Shown here piece by piece: positions 1 through 7,952 of a stretch of DNA of 51,285 nt; within the stretch, counting starts at the first letter, position 1, and the number at the start of each line of letters is the position of its first letter. Made by a program: the position numbers and the translations under genes. The notes beneath the pieces were generated by a model. The model was not told the DNA's origin, did not search any database, and saw only the letters and a list, made by a program, of their open reading frames with translations. The DNA comes from Oscillospiraceae bacterium (GTDB lineage Bacteria; Bacillota; Clostridia; Oscillospirales; Oscillospiraceae), in contig JAEEZZ010000028.1 in assembly GCA_016292255.1 (NCBI GenBank), positions 1 through 51,285 on the forward strand, read 5' to 3'.

Positions 1-24
1 TCCGGAACCCGTCACGGCGCTCAT
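1..24 (-). CDS. 5' end of an unidentified gene (truncated by window edge)
   Basis: On the reverse strand an ATG at 22-24 is preceded by GAGGAGCGAC, a good ribosome binding site. The frame stays open to the window edge (Met-Ser-Ala-Val-Thr-Gly-Ser-Gly). Only eight codons are visible, so no function can be given. Just upstream a nine-codon frame (reverse strand, starting near position 73: Met-Lys-Leu-Leu-Ser-Arg-Tyr-Gly-Gly, stop) could be a leader peptide or chance. Confidence 0.35.
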
Positions 25-235
25 GTCGCTCCTCAGCGTTGCACTATCCTCCGTAACGGGAAAGCAGTTTCATCATATCATATCTGGGGGCTGGTTTACC
101 CCCTAAAATTCAAAATTGTCCTTGACATGGGGTACACTTCAGAACAAGGTGAGAAAAGTTATTTGTACCGATTTTAGGTTCACTCGCGCCCGGTTCGTGT
201 TTCTTTCTCTTTCTCATTTCGCTTGTCTTCGATAT

Positions 236-1300
236 TTATTTTCCGCGTTCCTTATAGTAGCATTCTTTCATGGCATACATCATCATATCAGACTCTCTGA
301 GCATATCTTCAATCGGCTTCTTCCCGTCTGCGGAATAACTGTAACCGACAGCGCAATTGTATGTTGTTTCGCCGACGTTAGACTCGATGCGTTTGATCAA
401 TTCCATCATTTCGGCTTGCAAAGTTTTGCGGCAAAGGATAACAAACTCGTCTCCGCCTATCCTGTAACCAAACTGCCTGCTTTTCAGTGCTCGGCGGAAG
501 CAAAGCGCCAGTGTGACCAACGCTTTGTCTCCGGCAGCGTGTCCCAACGTGTCGTTTATGACTTTTAGCCCATTCATATCAATCGATATCAATGCCGTGA
601 TTTCCTCAGGATTCTTGCAGATATCGGCGTTGTAGGCGTGTCGGTTGAGCAGTCCTGTCAGTGAGTCTTTTTTTGTCTGCTGCAGAATTTCAAAAACGTA
701 GTATACGAACAGTGCTACGGCGATTGTCGAGCAGAAGATTCTGGAAAAATCACTTCCGAATACAAACGGAAAGACCAACTCTGAAAGCAACGCGAAACTG
801 AGAAAGACAATGGGAACAATCTCCATCCATTTCTTGTTGCATCTTTTGATCAGGAGATAAACCAAGGCAATGCAATATAGCCCCGCCACAACGAAAGGCA
901 GGTAACCGAGCACGCCGCGTGAAAAACTGTTATCCGCTTCTATCATGAAGACGATGCCTGTAAAAATCGAAATGAAATCGATCACCGCAAGGATGACTGA
1001 GGGAATGAATATATACAAGGTTTGTTTCTTCACCAGCGTATAGATAATCTGCGAAATGATAAAGGGCGTCGCACTATAGCGTATCGCCGTCAGAACGCCG
1101 CGCAGGGTCTTGTTTTCGGCATACACGGCGTATTCGAACTCCACAAATACAACAAGAGAGAGCAAAAACACGCCGACTATCAAAATATACATACGCCGGA
1201 TAGTTTTTTTATCCAAAAAGACGGTGATGCGAAGCGCTATCGCAAACGCTGACAAAACCAGTATCAAGGACCAGTTCTGAAGCAAATACTCTTTTATCAT
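236..1300 (-). CDS. Membrane-bound diguanylate cyclase (GGDEF protein)
   Basis: Predicted to make cyclic di-GMP from two GTP at the cytoplasmic membrane. The first ~210 of 354 residues are about seven hydrophobic helices separated by short loops, with no recognisable sensor domain. The C-terminal ~140 residues are a GGDEF domain that begins at KKDSLTGLLNR and carries an intact RIGGDEF active-site loop near residue 284, so catalysis is expected. No RxxD inhibitory I-site lies five residues before GGDEF, so product feedback is probably absent. Start: a GTG at 1313-1315 opens the frame earlier, but AAAGGA lies about 7 nt before the ATG at 1298-1300, so the ATG is chosen. The gene stands alone and its upstream region is AT-rich. 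Confidence 0.88.
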   Translation of the reverse strand: MIKEYLLQNWSLILVLSAFAIALRITVFLDKKTIRRMYILIVGVFLLSLVVFVEFEYAVYAENKTLRGVLTAIRYSATPFIISQIIYTLVKKQTLYIFIPSVILAVIDFISIFTGIVFMIEADNSFSRGVLGYLPFVVAGLYCIALVYLLIKRCNKKWMEIVPIVFLSFALLSELVFPFVFGSDFSRIFCSTIAVALFVYYVFEILQQTKKDSLTGLLNRHAYNADICKNPEEITALISIDMNGLKVINDTLGHAAGDKALVTLALCFRRALKSRQFGYRIGGDEFVILCRKTLQAEMMELIKRIESNVGETTYNCAVGYSYSADGKKPIEDMLRESDMMMYAMKECYYKERGK

Positions 1301-1584
1301 GGGACATCCTTTCACGGTGCTGTAATCAGTTTGTTTTTTGTTGGCCTTGTATCTTACGGCACCCCCTCTTCGAATAGGGCAGATTATACATATTTAGTAT
1401 AGCATAAATAATCGCAAATTGGAAGGGGTTTGCGGCATTTTATAATGACCTATTTGTGAATTTTGGCTCATTATTGCGTCTTTTTGGGTTCAAATCCTAG
1501 CCCATATACTCTTTTTTGTTTTCTTTGCGGAGCAAAGAAATGCAAAAAGAACACCACCGTTTTCGACCGTTATCGCGCCCTGAA
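1301..1584. other. AT-rich intergenic stretch without a gene
   Basis: No supported coding frame. It contains the presumed promoter of the GGDEF gene on the reverse strand (TATACT and TATAAT boxes around 1383-1405; no convincing -35). Near 1474-1501 is a sequence resembling a tRNA T-arm followed by CCCATAT, described under findings. Nothing else was seen. Confidence 0.5.
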
Positions 1585-1633
1585 AACAAAAAATCGGGCT
1601 TCCGGACGGCTGGTCTACCGTCTGAAAGCCCGA
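1585..1633 (-). terminator. Second rho-independent terminator after tRNA-fMet
   Basis: Arms 1594-1609 and 1618-1633 form a 16-bp stem with two wobble-type differences and an 8-nt loop. On the reverse strand it is followed by TTTTTTG. It lies in tandem with the terminator at 1671-1714, giving the initiator tRNA two consecutive stops. Confidence 0.75.
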
Positions 1634-1670
1634 AAATGCCTGTTTTTGCCCGTTTTTTGCCTGAAATGCT

Positions 1671-1714
1671 AAAAGAAACGCCCTTTGTCGTGGTAGACAA
1701 AAGACGTTTCTTTT
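1671..1714 (-). terminator. First rho-independent terminator after tRNA-fMet
   Basis: Inverted repeat AAAAGAAACG (1671-1680) / CGTTTCTTTT (1705-1714), with additional inner pairing of GACAAAG to CTTTTGTC. It starts 2 nt after the tRNA 3' end on the reverse strand and finishes in a T-rich arm. Confidence 0.75.
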
Positions 1715-1715
1715 A

Positions 1716-1792
<77 letters not shown>

Positions 1793-1816
1793 ATATTTCT
1801 TGCTCATTGCTGAAAC

Positions 1817-1845
1817 AGTATAACACAGGATGGGCTGTTTGTCAA
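1817..1845 (-). promoter_or_regulatory. Vegetative promoter of tRNA-fMet
   Basis: Reverse strand TTGACA (1840-1845), 17-bp spacer, TATACT (1817-1822). The -35 is perfect consensus and the -10 has one difference. It lies 24 nt before the tRNA 5' end. Confidence 0.85.
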
Positions 1846-1913
1846 GGGTTTTATTGTGGAAATAATCGGTAGATTCGGGGGAACAATTTGGACGATTTGG
1901 GCTGCGCCGGGGT

Positions 1914-2540
1914 TTATTTTGACGAATTCCGTTGAAATAGCCGGAACAGCGACCAATGCTTGCGAAAGCCGCTGTTGATCTCCTCAAAGCTGCTCAACTC
2001 GAAGTAGTTATCCGGGTAGCGTTCCTTGAAGTGGTCACACAGCAGCCGCGGAAAGGCCTCGCTGACGGACAGGCCCAGGCTCCGGATCGCTGGCATGGTA
2101 TACCAGGCCAGGGTCAGCTTGTTGGAGAACGCCAGCCGATCCCGGGCGTGCTTGGATCTTGCCTTGGGATGGGTGCGATGATAGTCCTCCCACTGGCGCA
2201 AAAACTCCGCTGTGAAATCCTCCAGCAGGGCCTGACGCCGGTTCGGGTGGGCGCAGACCCAGCGATCCATCGCCTCATACACCGGCGCTATGGCGTCCCT
2301 GTGGGTCTGATAGAAAGCCGCGTACTGCTTGCCGTTAAACTGCTTATAGGCGTCCGGGAAGTCCCGGATACAGTCCAGCAGGTGTTCTTCCGCAAAGCGG
2401 AGATCCGCTTCATCCGCAGGCGGAGCCGGCTGCCGGAACGCGGCCATGCTGTGCTTCGCGCCGCAGTAGACGCAGGAAAAGCGCTCTAACTCTGCGGGGA
2501 CGGATATTTCCCTGCCGCAGCTGGGGCATTTCAGCGTAAT
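1914..2540 (-). CDS. Zinc-ribbon protein of unknown function, probable ATT start
   Basis: Not recognised as a named family. The body (about 177 residues after an internal ATG at 2447) is soluble and mostly helical, rich in aromatic residues. The frame continues upstream of that ATG and encodes two CxxC knuckles, CPSCG and CVYCG, sixteen residues apart, a typical zinc ribbon, so the ATG at 2447 is too short. No ATG, GTG or TTG exists in frame before the upstream stop. ATT at 2538-2540, with GGAG about 10 nt before it, gives Met-Thr-Leu-Lys-Cys-Pro-Ser-Cys-Gly, a common zinc-ribbon N-terminus. The gene is last in the reverse run after engB, from which it is separated by the 35-bp repeats. Possible role in nucleic-acid binding is inference only. 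Confidence 0.6.
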   Translation of the reverse strand: MTLKCPSCGREISVPAELERFSCVYCGAKHSMAAFRQPAPPADEADLRFAEEHLLDCIRDFPDAYKQFNGKQYAAFYQTHRDAIAPVYEAMDRWVCAHPNRRQALLEDFTAEFLRQWEDYHRTHPKARSKHARDRLAFSNKLTLAWYTMPAIRSLGLSVSEAFPRLLCDHFKERYPDNYFELSSFEEINSGFRKHWSLFRLFQRNSSK

Positions 2541-2593
2541 CGTTTCATTCTCCGTGGCGGTTCACCTGCTTTCATGGGTGGAAGCTTGTGCGG

Positions 2594-2698
2594 ACTGGGG
2601 ACGAGCAATGCTCGCCCCTACGGGATGGACTGGGGACGAGCGATGCTCGCCCCTACGGGATGGACTGGGGACGAGCGATGCTCGCCCCTACGGGGTGG
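2594..2698. repeat. Three tandem 35-bp palindromic repeats
   Basis: Three head-to-tail units at 2594-2628, 2629-2663 and 2664-2698, differing by one or two bases. Each contains a hairpin, GGGGACGAGC / GCTCGCCCC, followed by TACGG. The third unit overlaps the end of engB and supplies its TAG stop (2688-2690). The hairpins could act as transcript ends or 3' protectors for engB; that role is inference. Confidence 0.9.
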
Positions 2699-3284
2699 TG
2701 CGCTCGCAGGCAGAAAGAATGTGGCGGACAAGCTCGTCCCGGCCGGTGCCCTTTTCTGCGGAGAAGGGGATCAGCACGGTTTCCTCGGGCAGAGACAGGG
2801 TCTGGCGGATCAGCGCCATATTGGGCTCCAGCTCGGATTTTTTCAGCTTATCCAGCTTATTGGCCACCACCAGATAGGGACGGCCGGAGTCCTGGAAGTA
2901 GCGGGCCATGGTGACGTCGTTCTCCGTGGGCTTATGCCGGGCGTCCACGATCAGGATGCCCAGGGCGATGCGCTCCGGGACGGAGAAATACTGCTCCATC
3001 AGCTTGCCCCAGCGCTCCTTTTCAGACTGAGGCACCTTGGCGTAGCCGTAGCCGGGCAGGTCTACGAAGTAGGCCCGGTCGTCAATCCGGAAGAAGTTGA
3101 TATGCACGGTCTTGCCGGGGGTCTCCCCTACCCGCGCAAAGTTTTTGCGGTTGAGGATCCGGTTGATCACCGAGGATTTCCCCACGTTGGACTTGCCGGA
3201 GAACGCGATCTGCGGCAGTCCGTCCTTGGGGAGCTTCTCCATGGCGGTGACAGAGGTAAGAAACTCTGCTTTTTGAAGGTTCAT
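2688..3284 (-). CDS. engB: Ribosome biogenesis GTP-binding protein EngB/YsxC
   Basis: A single-domain TRAFAC GTPase needed for assembly of the large ribosomal subunit. In 198 residues it shows G1 GKSNVGKSS near residue 29, G2 around TPGKT, G3 DLPGYG, G4 NKLDK and a C-terminal SAEKGTG, all in the usual order and spacing for the family. An in-frame ATG at 3338 would add 18 residues encoded by heptamer repeat sequence; the ATG at 3282-3284 preceded by AAAGGAGGCGCTC is clearly the start. It follows lon on the same strand as in many Firmicutes (lon-ysxC). Its last codons and stop are contributed by the third copy of the 35-bp repeat. Confidence 0.95.
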   Translation of the reverse strand: MNLQKAEFLTSVTAMEKLPKDGLPQIAFSGKSNVGKSSVINRILNRKNFARVGETPGKTVHINFFRIDDRAYFVDLPGYGYAKVPQSEKERWGKLMEQYFSVPERIALGILIVDARHKPTENDVTMARYFQDSGRPYLVVANKLDKLKKSELEPNMALIRQTLSLPEETVLIPFSAEKGTGRDELVRHILSACERTTP

Positions 3285-3303
3285 GAGCGCCTCCTTTCGG
3301 AGA

Positions 3304-3324
3304 ATGCAAAATGCAAAGTGCAAA
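3304..3324. repeat. Heptanucleotide tandem repeat (ATGCAAA type)
   Basis: Three consecutive 7-mers, ATGCAAA, ATGCAAA, GTGCAAA, followed by a partial ATGATAG. It lies directly upstream of the engB ribosome binding site. Confidence 0.85.
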
Positions 3325-3391
3325 ATGATAGGGTACAAATCTGAGATTTATGATTTCTCGTTATCGGAGAGCTGCCGGATGTCCGACTCAA

Positions 3392-3426
3392 TTCTCAACT
3401 TTCAATTTTCAATTCTCAATTCCCAA
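3392..3426. repeat. Heptanucleotide tandem repeat (TTCTCAA type)
   Basis: Five consecutive degenerate 7-mers: TTCTCAA, CTTTCAA, TTTTCAA, TTCTCAA, TTCCCAA. It lies 7 bp beyond the lon stop codon. A second heptamer family sits 67 bp away at 3304. Confidence 0.85.
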
Positions 3427-3433
3427 TCGTCCC

Positions 3434-5845
3434 CTACTGTCTGATGTCGGGCTTACGCTTCCGGGGGATCGGCGGGGTGGCGAGGGGCAAACTTTGCGGG
3501 TCGGCGGAGACGACGACGGGGGCGTCGGGCTGGGGAAAGCGCAGAGCGGTCTCCAGCACGGTATCGGCGGTGCGGGCCGTGACGAAGGTCAGGGCCTTCC
3601 GCACGGTCTGATCGATCTCCTCCAGATCCTTGCGGTTCTCCTCGGGGATGATGACGGTCTTGATCCCGTGGCGCAGGGCGGCCATAGTCTTTTCCTTCAG
3701 GCCGCCGATGGGCAGCACCCGGCCCCGGATGGAGATCTCGCCTGTCATGGCAATATCCCGCCGCACTCTGGCGCCGGTCAAAGCGGACACCAGCGCCGTA
3801 CAGACGGTGACGCCCGCGCTGGGGCCGTCCTTGGGCACAGCGCCCTCGGGGAAATGGACGTGGATGTCCTTGGTCTTATAGAAGTCCTCCGGGATGCCCA
3901 GGCTCTTGGCCCGGGAGCGGATATAGCTCATGGCAGCCTGGACGGATTCCTGCATGACCTTGCCCAGATTGCCGGTGAGCTCCAGCTTGCCGGTGCCCTC
4001 CACCACGTTGCATTCCACCTCCAGCATCTCGCCGCCCACGGAAGTCCAGGCAAGGCCGTTGACCAGGCCGATGGGATCCTCCTCGGGAAGACGGTCCGGC
4101 AGGAATTTGCGGATGCCCAGGTACTTTTCCAGGTTGGCGGAGGTCACGGTGAGGCGGGTGATCTCGGGGTGCTCCAGCAGCTCCATGGTGGCTCTGCGGC
4201 AGACCTTGGCCAGCTCCTGTTCCAGACGGCGCACGCCGGATTCCCGGGTATAGCAGGAGATGATCTCCCGCAGGGTGCTGTCGGGGATGCGAAGCTGGGT
4301 CTTTTTCAGACCGTGACGGGCCCGCTGCTTGGGCAGAAGGTGATTCTTTGCGATCATCACCTTTTCCTCGTCGGTGTAGGAATCCAGGTGGATGACCTCC
4401 ATACGATCCAGCAGCGGACGGGGGATCGTATCGTCGGTATTGGCGGTGGTGATGAACATACACTTGCTCAGGTCAAAGGGCAGCTCCAGGAAGTTATCCC
4501 GGAAGCTGCTGTTCTGCTCGGGATCCAGAACCTCCAGCAGGGCCGCGGAGGGATCTCCCCGGTAGTCGGAGCCCAGCTTGTCGATCTCATCAAATAGGAT
4601 CAGAGGGTTGTTGCTCTTGACCTGGGTCAGCGCGGACAGGATCCGTCCGGGCATGGCCCCGATATAGGTCTTCCGGTGGCCCCGGATCTCCGCCTCGTCA
4701 TGGACGCCGCCCAGAGAGATCCGGGCCAGCTTGCGGTTCAGACAGGCGGCGATGGAGGTGGCGATGGAGGTCTTGCCGACGCCCGGAGGCCCCACAAGGC
4801 AGAGGATCTGCCCCCGGTTCTCCGGCGCAAACTGCCGGACGGCCAGGAATTCCAGAATCCGGGTCTTGACCTGCTGCAGGCCGAAGTGATCCTGATCCAG
4901 CAGCTTTTTAGCCTGCTCCACGTTCAGCCGTTCCTTGGTGGATTCGTTCCAGGGCAGCTCCAGGGCCACGTCCAGATAGTTGCGGATCACAGACGCTTCG
5001 GAGGAGCCGAAGGGCTGCTTACGCAGGCGCGCCACCTCCTTGAGCAGCTTTTCTTCGGACTCGGAGGCCAGATGGAGGGCCTTGATCCGATCCTCATATT
5101 CATCCGCGTCGTCTTCCTCGCCCAGCTCCTGCCGGATGGCCTTCATCTGCTCGCGCAGATAATAGTCCCGCTGATCCTTGTTCATGCTCTCCTGGGCCTT
5201 ATCCTGCATCTCTTCTTCCAGAGAGAGAATGTTCAGCTCGTGGTTCATCAGATGATTGCAGCGGAACAGGCGCTTGCCGGGATGGAGCTGATTGAGAAGC
5301 ATCAGCTTATCCTCGAAGCGGAAGGATGCGGCCTGGGCCGCAATATCGCTGACCTCCCCCGGATCCTTGCTGGCCAGCATCCGGAGCATTTCCTCATGGA
5401 GCGGGCGCTGGCTCACCTCCATGAACTCCTCGAACAGCCGGTAGGCGGTCCGCATCATGGCCTCCAGCCTGGGGCTCAGGTTCAGCTGCTCATCGTGGAG
5501 CGTTACGATCCGGGCGCAGAGATAGGGCTCGGTTTTCAGCGCGGTCACCACCCGGGCCCGGGTCAGACCGGTGACAAGCAGCCGGGCCGCCTCACCGGGG
5601 GCACGGACGATCTGCTTGATCTGCGCCACGGTGCCGATGGGGTTCAGGGCGTTGAAATCCGGGTCGTTGTCCATCACCGAGCGCTGAGGCAGCAAAAGCA
5701 CGCGCTGGTCGGCCTTCATTGCCTTGTCGATGGCCCGCAGGGACTTTTCACGGCCGGCCTCAAAGTGCATGGTGGTGTGGGGAAATGCGATCAGCCCGCG
5801 CAGGGCGATCACGGGGAGTTGTTCGTATTCCATACGTTCTTCCAT
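3434..5845 (-). CDS. lon: ATP-dependent Lon protease (LonA)
   Basis: Soluble hexameric AAA+ serine protease that degrades misfolded and regulatory proteins. The 803 residues have the full LonA plan: N-terminal LON substrate domain (about 1-200), coiled-coil linker (200-300), AAA+ module with Walker A GPPGVGKTS near 353 and Walker B LILFDEIDKL near 416, and a C-terminal peptidase with the Ser-Lys dyad (KDGPSAG near 675 and GGLKEK near 717). Length and motifs are normal, so it should be active. Start ATG at 5845 has AAAGGAGG 8 nt upstream; a second ATG four codons in is too far. It lies between clpX and engB on the same strand, 129 bp after clpX; that gap carries hairpin repeats. Confidence 0.97.
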   Translation of the reverse strand: MEERMEYEQLPVIALRGLIAFPHTTMHFEAGREKSLRAIDKAMKADQRVLLLPQRSVMDNDPDFNALNPIGTVAQIKQIVRAPGEAARLLVTGLTRARVVTALKTEPYLCARIVTLHDEQLNLSPRLEAMMRTAYRLFEEFMEVSQRPLHEEMLRMLASKDPGEVSDIAAQAASFRFEDKLMLLNQLHPGKRLFRCNHLMNHELNILSLEEEMQDKAQESMNKDQRDYYLREQMKAIRQELGEEDDADEYEDRIKALHLASESEEKLLKEVARLRKQPFGSSEASVIRNYLDVALELPWNESTKERLNVEQAKKLLDQDHFGLQQVKTRILEFLAVRQFAPENRGQILCLVGPPGVGKTSIATSIAACLNRKLARISLGGVHDEAEIRGHRKTYIGAMPGRILSALTQVKSNNPLILFDEIDKLGSDYRGDPSAALLEVLDPEQNSSFRDNFLELPFDLSKCMFITTANTDDTIPRPLLDRMEVIHLDSYTDEEKVMIAKNHLLPKQRARHGLKKTQLRIPDSTLREIISCYTRESGVRRLEQELAKVCRRATMELLEHPEITRLTVTSANLEKYLGIRKFLPDRLPEEDPIGLVNGLAWTSVGGEMLEVECNVVEGTGKLELTGNLGKVMQESVQAAMSYIRSRAKSLGIPEDFYKTKDIHVHFPEGAVPKDGPSAGVTVCTALVSALTGARVRRDIAMTGEISIRGRVLPIGGLKEKTMAALRHGIKTVIIPEENRKDLEEIDQTVRKALTFVTARTADTVLETALRFPQPDAPVVVSADPQSLPLATPPIPRKRKPDIRQ

Positions 5846-5890
5846 GGTTCAAACCTCCTTTCAGGAGTGAAAAAGGGATATACGATTGCA

Positions 5891-5965
5891 GGGGCCGGTG
5901 CATTCGACGGCCCGCGGTTTCCAAAGGAGACCCGGTTCGGGGCGTCGAGGGCGCCGCCCCCTACA
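5891..5965. repeat. Paired GC-rich hairpins between clpX and lon
   Basis: Two palindromic blocks: GGGGCCGG...CGGCCC at about 5891-5913, and GGGGCGTCGAGGGCGCC with GCCCCCTAC at about 5938-5965. The CCCCTAC edge is shared with the 35-bp repeats at 2594-2698, suggesting a related REP-like family. The block may attenuate or stabilise the clpX-lon transcript. Confidence 0.6.
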
Positions 5966-5974
5966 ACGCAATGC

Positions 5975-7228
5975 TTATTCGCCGGAGATCCGCCGGGGCT
6001 TCTCGCTGTGAATCAGCAGCGGTTTTCCCGTGCCGCGGACGGATTCCTCCGTCACAGTTACCTTGGTGATGGTCTTGTCGGACGGGATCTCATACATCAA
6101 AGGCGTGAGGATCCCCTCCATCACCGCACGCAGGCCGCGGGCTCCGATCTTCCGCTCCACAGCCAGCTGCGCCACAGCAGTCAGGGCCTCGGGCGTGAAT
6201 TCCAGCTCCACGCCGTCATAGGACAGGATCTGCTTGTACTGCTTGCACAGGGCGTTTTTGGGCTCGGTGAGGATCCGAACCAGATCATCGGAGGAGAGGT
6301 CATGCAGGCTGGTGATGACCGGCAGACGGCCCACCAATTCCGGAATAATGCCGAATTTCAGCAGATCGTGGGGCTGCACCTGGCGGAACAGCTCGCCGAT
6401 CTTGCGATCCTTCTTGCTGCACAGCTCGGAGCCGAAGCCCAGGGAGCTGCGATCCACCCGGCGCTCGATGATCTTATCCAGGCCGTCGAAGGCGCCGCCG
6501 CAGATGAAGAGGATGCGGGAGGTGTCGATCTGAATGAACTCCTGCTGGGGGTGCTTCCGTCCGCCCTGGGGCGGCACGTTGGCCACGGTGCCCTCCACGA
6601 TCTTCAGAAGGGCCTGCTGGACGCCCTCACCGGAGACGTCCCGAGTGATGGAGGTGTTTTCGCTCTTACGGGCGATCTTATCCATCTCGTCGATATAGAT
6701 GATGCCCTGCTCGGCACGCTCCACGTCCCAATCCGCAGCCTGGATGAGCCGGAGCAGGATGTTTTCCACATCCTCGCCCACGTAGCCGGCCTCGGTGAGG
6801 GTGGTGGCGTCGGCAATGGCAAAGGGAACGTCCAGGATCTTGGCCAGGGTCTGGGCAAAGAGGGTCTTGCCCGAGCCGGTGGGCCCGATGAGCAGGATGT
6901 TGCTCTTCTGCATATCCACGTCGGAGTCGGCGGCAAAGTAGATCCGCTTGTAGTGGTTATACACAGCCACGGAGAGGGCGATCTTGGCGTCCTCCTGGCC
7001 GATGATATAGTTGTCCATATACTCCTTGATCTCTTTGGGAGTCGGGAGCTTTTCGGGGTTGTGGCTGAATCGGTTCTCAGTCTCGTAGAGATCCTCCCGG
7101 ATCAGACTGTTGCACAGATCCACGCACTCATTGCAGATATAGACATTGTTGGGGCCGGACATCATCCGCTTGACCTGCTCCTGCCGCTTGCCGCAGAAGG
7201 AACAACGGACGCTTTTCTCACTTGCCAA
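5975..7228 (-). CDS. clpX: ATP-dependent Clp protease ATP-binding subunit ClpX
   Basis: Hexameric unfoldase that recognises tagged substrates and feeds them to ClpP. The N-terminal zinc-binding domain has the CSFCGK and CNEC pairs within the first 40 residues. The AAA+ core has Walker A GPTGSGKT near residue 112, Walker [11 protein letters not shown], sensor and RPDE/RIL-region helices, and the IGF-type ClpP-contact loop appears as LGFGSE. Length (417) is typical. Start: GTG at 7237 overlaps the AAAGGAG ribosome binding site, so the TTG at 7226-7228, 8 nt after it, is the better start. It follows clpP by 55 bp, forming the standard clpPX pair. Confidence 0.96.
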   Translation of the reverse strand: MASEKSVRCSFCGKRQEQVKRMMSGPNNVYICNECVDLCNSLIREDLYETENRFSHNPEKLPTPKEIKEYMDNYIIGQEDAKIALSVAVYNHYKRIYFAADSDVDMQKSNILLIGPTGSGKTLFAQTLAKILDVPFAIADATTLTEAGYVGEDVENILLRLIQAADWDVERAEQGIIYIDEMDKIARKSENTSITRDVSGEGVQQALLKIVEGTVANVPPQGGRKHPQQEFIQIDTSRILFICGGAFDGLDKIIERRVDRSSLGFGSELCSKKDRKIGELFRQVQPHDLLKFGIIPELVGRLPVITSLHDLSSDDLVRILTEPKNALCKQYKQILSYDGVELEFTPEALTAVAQLAVERKIGARGLRAVMEGILTPLMYEIPSDKTITKVTVTEESVRGTGKPLLIHSEKPRRISGE

Positions 7229-7283
7229 CAGAGTCACTCCTTTCGAGGTAGGTGTTGCAAACGACGCGCCGCCTGCAAAGAGA

Positions 7284-7865
7284 TTATCGGTGGTCGATCA
7301 CCTTGTCGATGATCCCGTAGGCCACGGCTTCCTGGGCGGTCATGAAGTTATCGCGCTCGGTATCCGCGGCGATCTGCTCCAGTGGCTTGCCGGTATTGGC
7401 GGCGAGGATCTGATTGAGCTTCTGCTTCATGCTCAGGATGCGGCGGGCCTGGATCTGAATGTCCGTGGCCTGGCCCTGGGCGCCGCCGGAGGGCTGGTGG
7501 ATCATGATCTCCGCGTTGGGCAGAGCCATCCGCTTCCCCTTTGCGCCGGCGGAGAGCAAAAACGCGCCCATGGACGCAGCCATGCCGATGCAGATGGTGG
7601 AAACGTCACACTTGATATACTGCATCGTATCGTAAATGGCCATGCCGGAGGTGATCACGCCGCCGGGGCTGTTGATATAGAACTGGATATCCTTATCCGG
7701 ATCCTGGGCCTCCAGATAGAGCAGCTGGGCTACGATCAGAGAGGCAGTGGTATCGTTGACCTCCTCGGAGAGCATCACGATCCGGTCGTTCAGCAGGCGG
7801 GAGAAAATGTCGTAGGATCGCTCGCCGCGGCTGGTTTGCTCGACCACATAGGGAACTAAGCTCAT
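7284..7865 (-). CDS. clpP: ATP-dependent Clp protease proteolytic subunit ClpP
   Basis: Serine peptidase that forms a tetradecameric barrel docking ClpX. The catalytic triad is visible: Ser in GMAASMGA, His in IMIHQPSGG and Asp in the ERDNFM segment. At 193 residues it is the normal size. The first in-frame ATG (7871) lies only 2 nt after AAAGGAG, so the second ATG at 7863-7865, giving Met-Ser-Leu-Val-Pro-Tyr-Val, is chosen. It sits between tig and clpX. No CtsR or HrcA operator was recognised upstream. Confidence 0.96.
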   Translation of the reverse strand: MSLVPYVVEQTSRGERSYDIFSRLLNDRIVMLSEEVNDTTASLIVAQLLYLEAQDPDKDIQFYINSPGGVITSGMAIYDTMQYIKCDVSTICIGMAASMGAFLLSAGAKGKRMALPNAEIMIHQPSGGAQGQATDIQIQARRILSMKQKLNQILAANTGKPLEQIAADTERDNFMTAQEAVAYGIIDKVIDHR

Positions 7866-7887
7866 GGTCATTCTCCTTTCAAATAAC

Positions 7888-7912
7888 GGGGCCGATGGAA
7901 CGCATCGGCCCC
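7888..7912 (-). terminator. Hairpin between tig and clpP
   Basis: Perfect 10-bp stem GGGGCCGATG (7888-7897) / CATCGGCCCC (7903-7912) with a 5-nt loop. On the reverse strand it is followed by GTTATTTG, a poor T-tract, so it is probably a partial terminator or processing site, allowing read-through into clpP. Confidence 0.55.
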
Positions 7913-7952
7913 GCCACAGTCGTTAAAACATTGTAACCGGATAAAACCGGAA

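Noticed and set aside
2594..2698. CRISPR array at the 35-bp repeats
   Set aside because: The units are directly adjacent with no spacers and no cas genes are in the window.
5846..5974. A small gene between clpX and lon
   Set aside because: No frame with a start and ribosome binding site; the stretch is made of GC-rich hairpins.
4676..7312. Long + strand open frame (878 codons) opposite lon and clpX
   Set aside because: It is antisense to two well-supported genes, has no ribosome binding site, and its sequence has low-complexity composition typical of GC-rich shadow frames.
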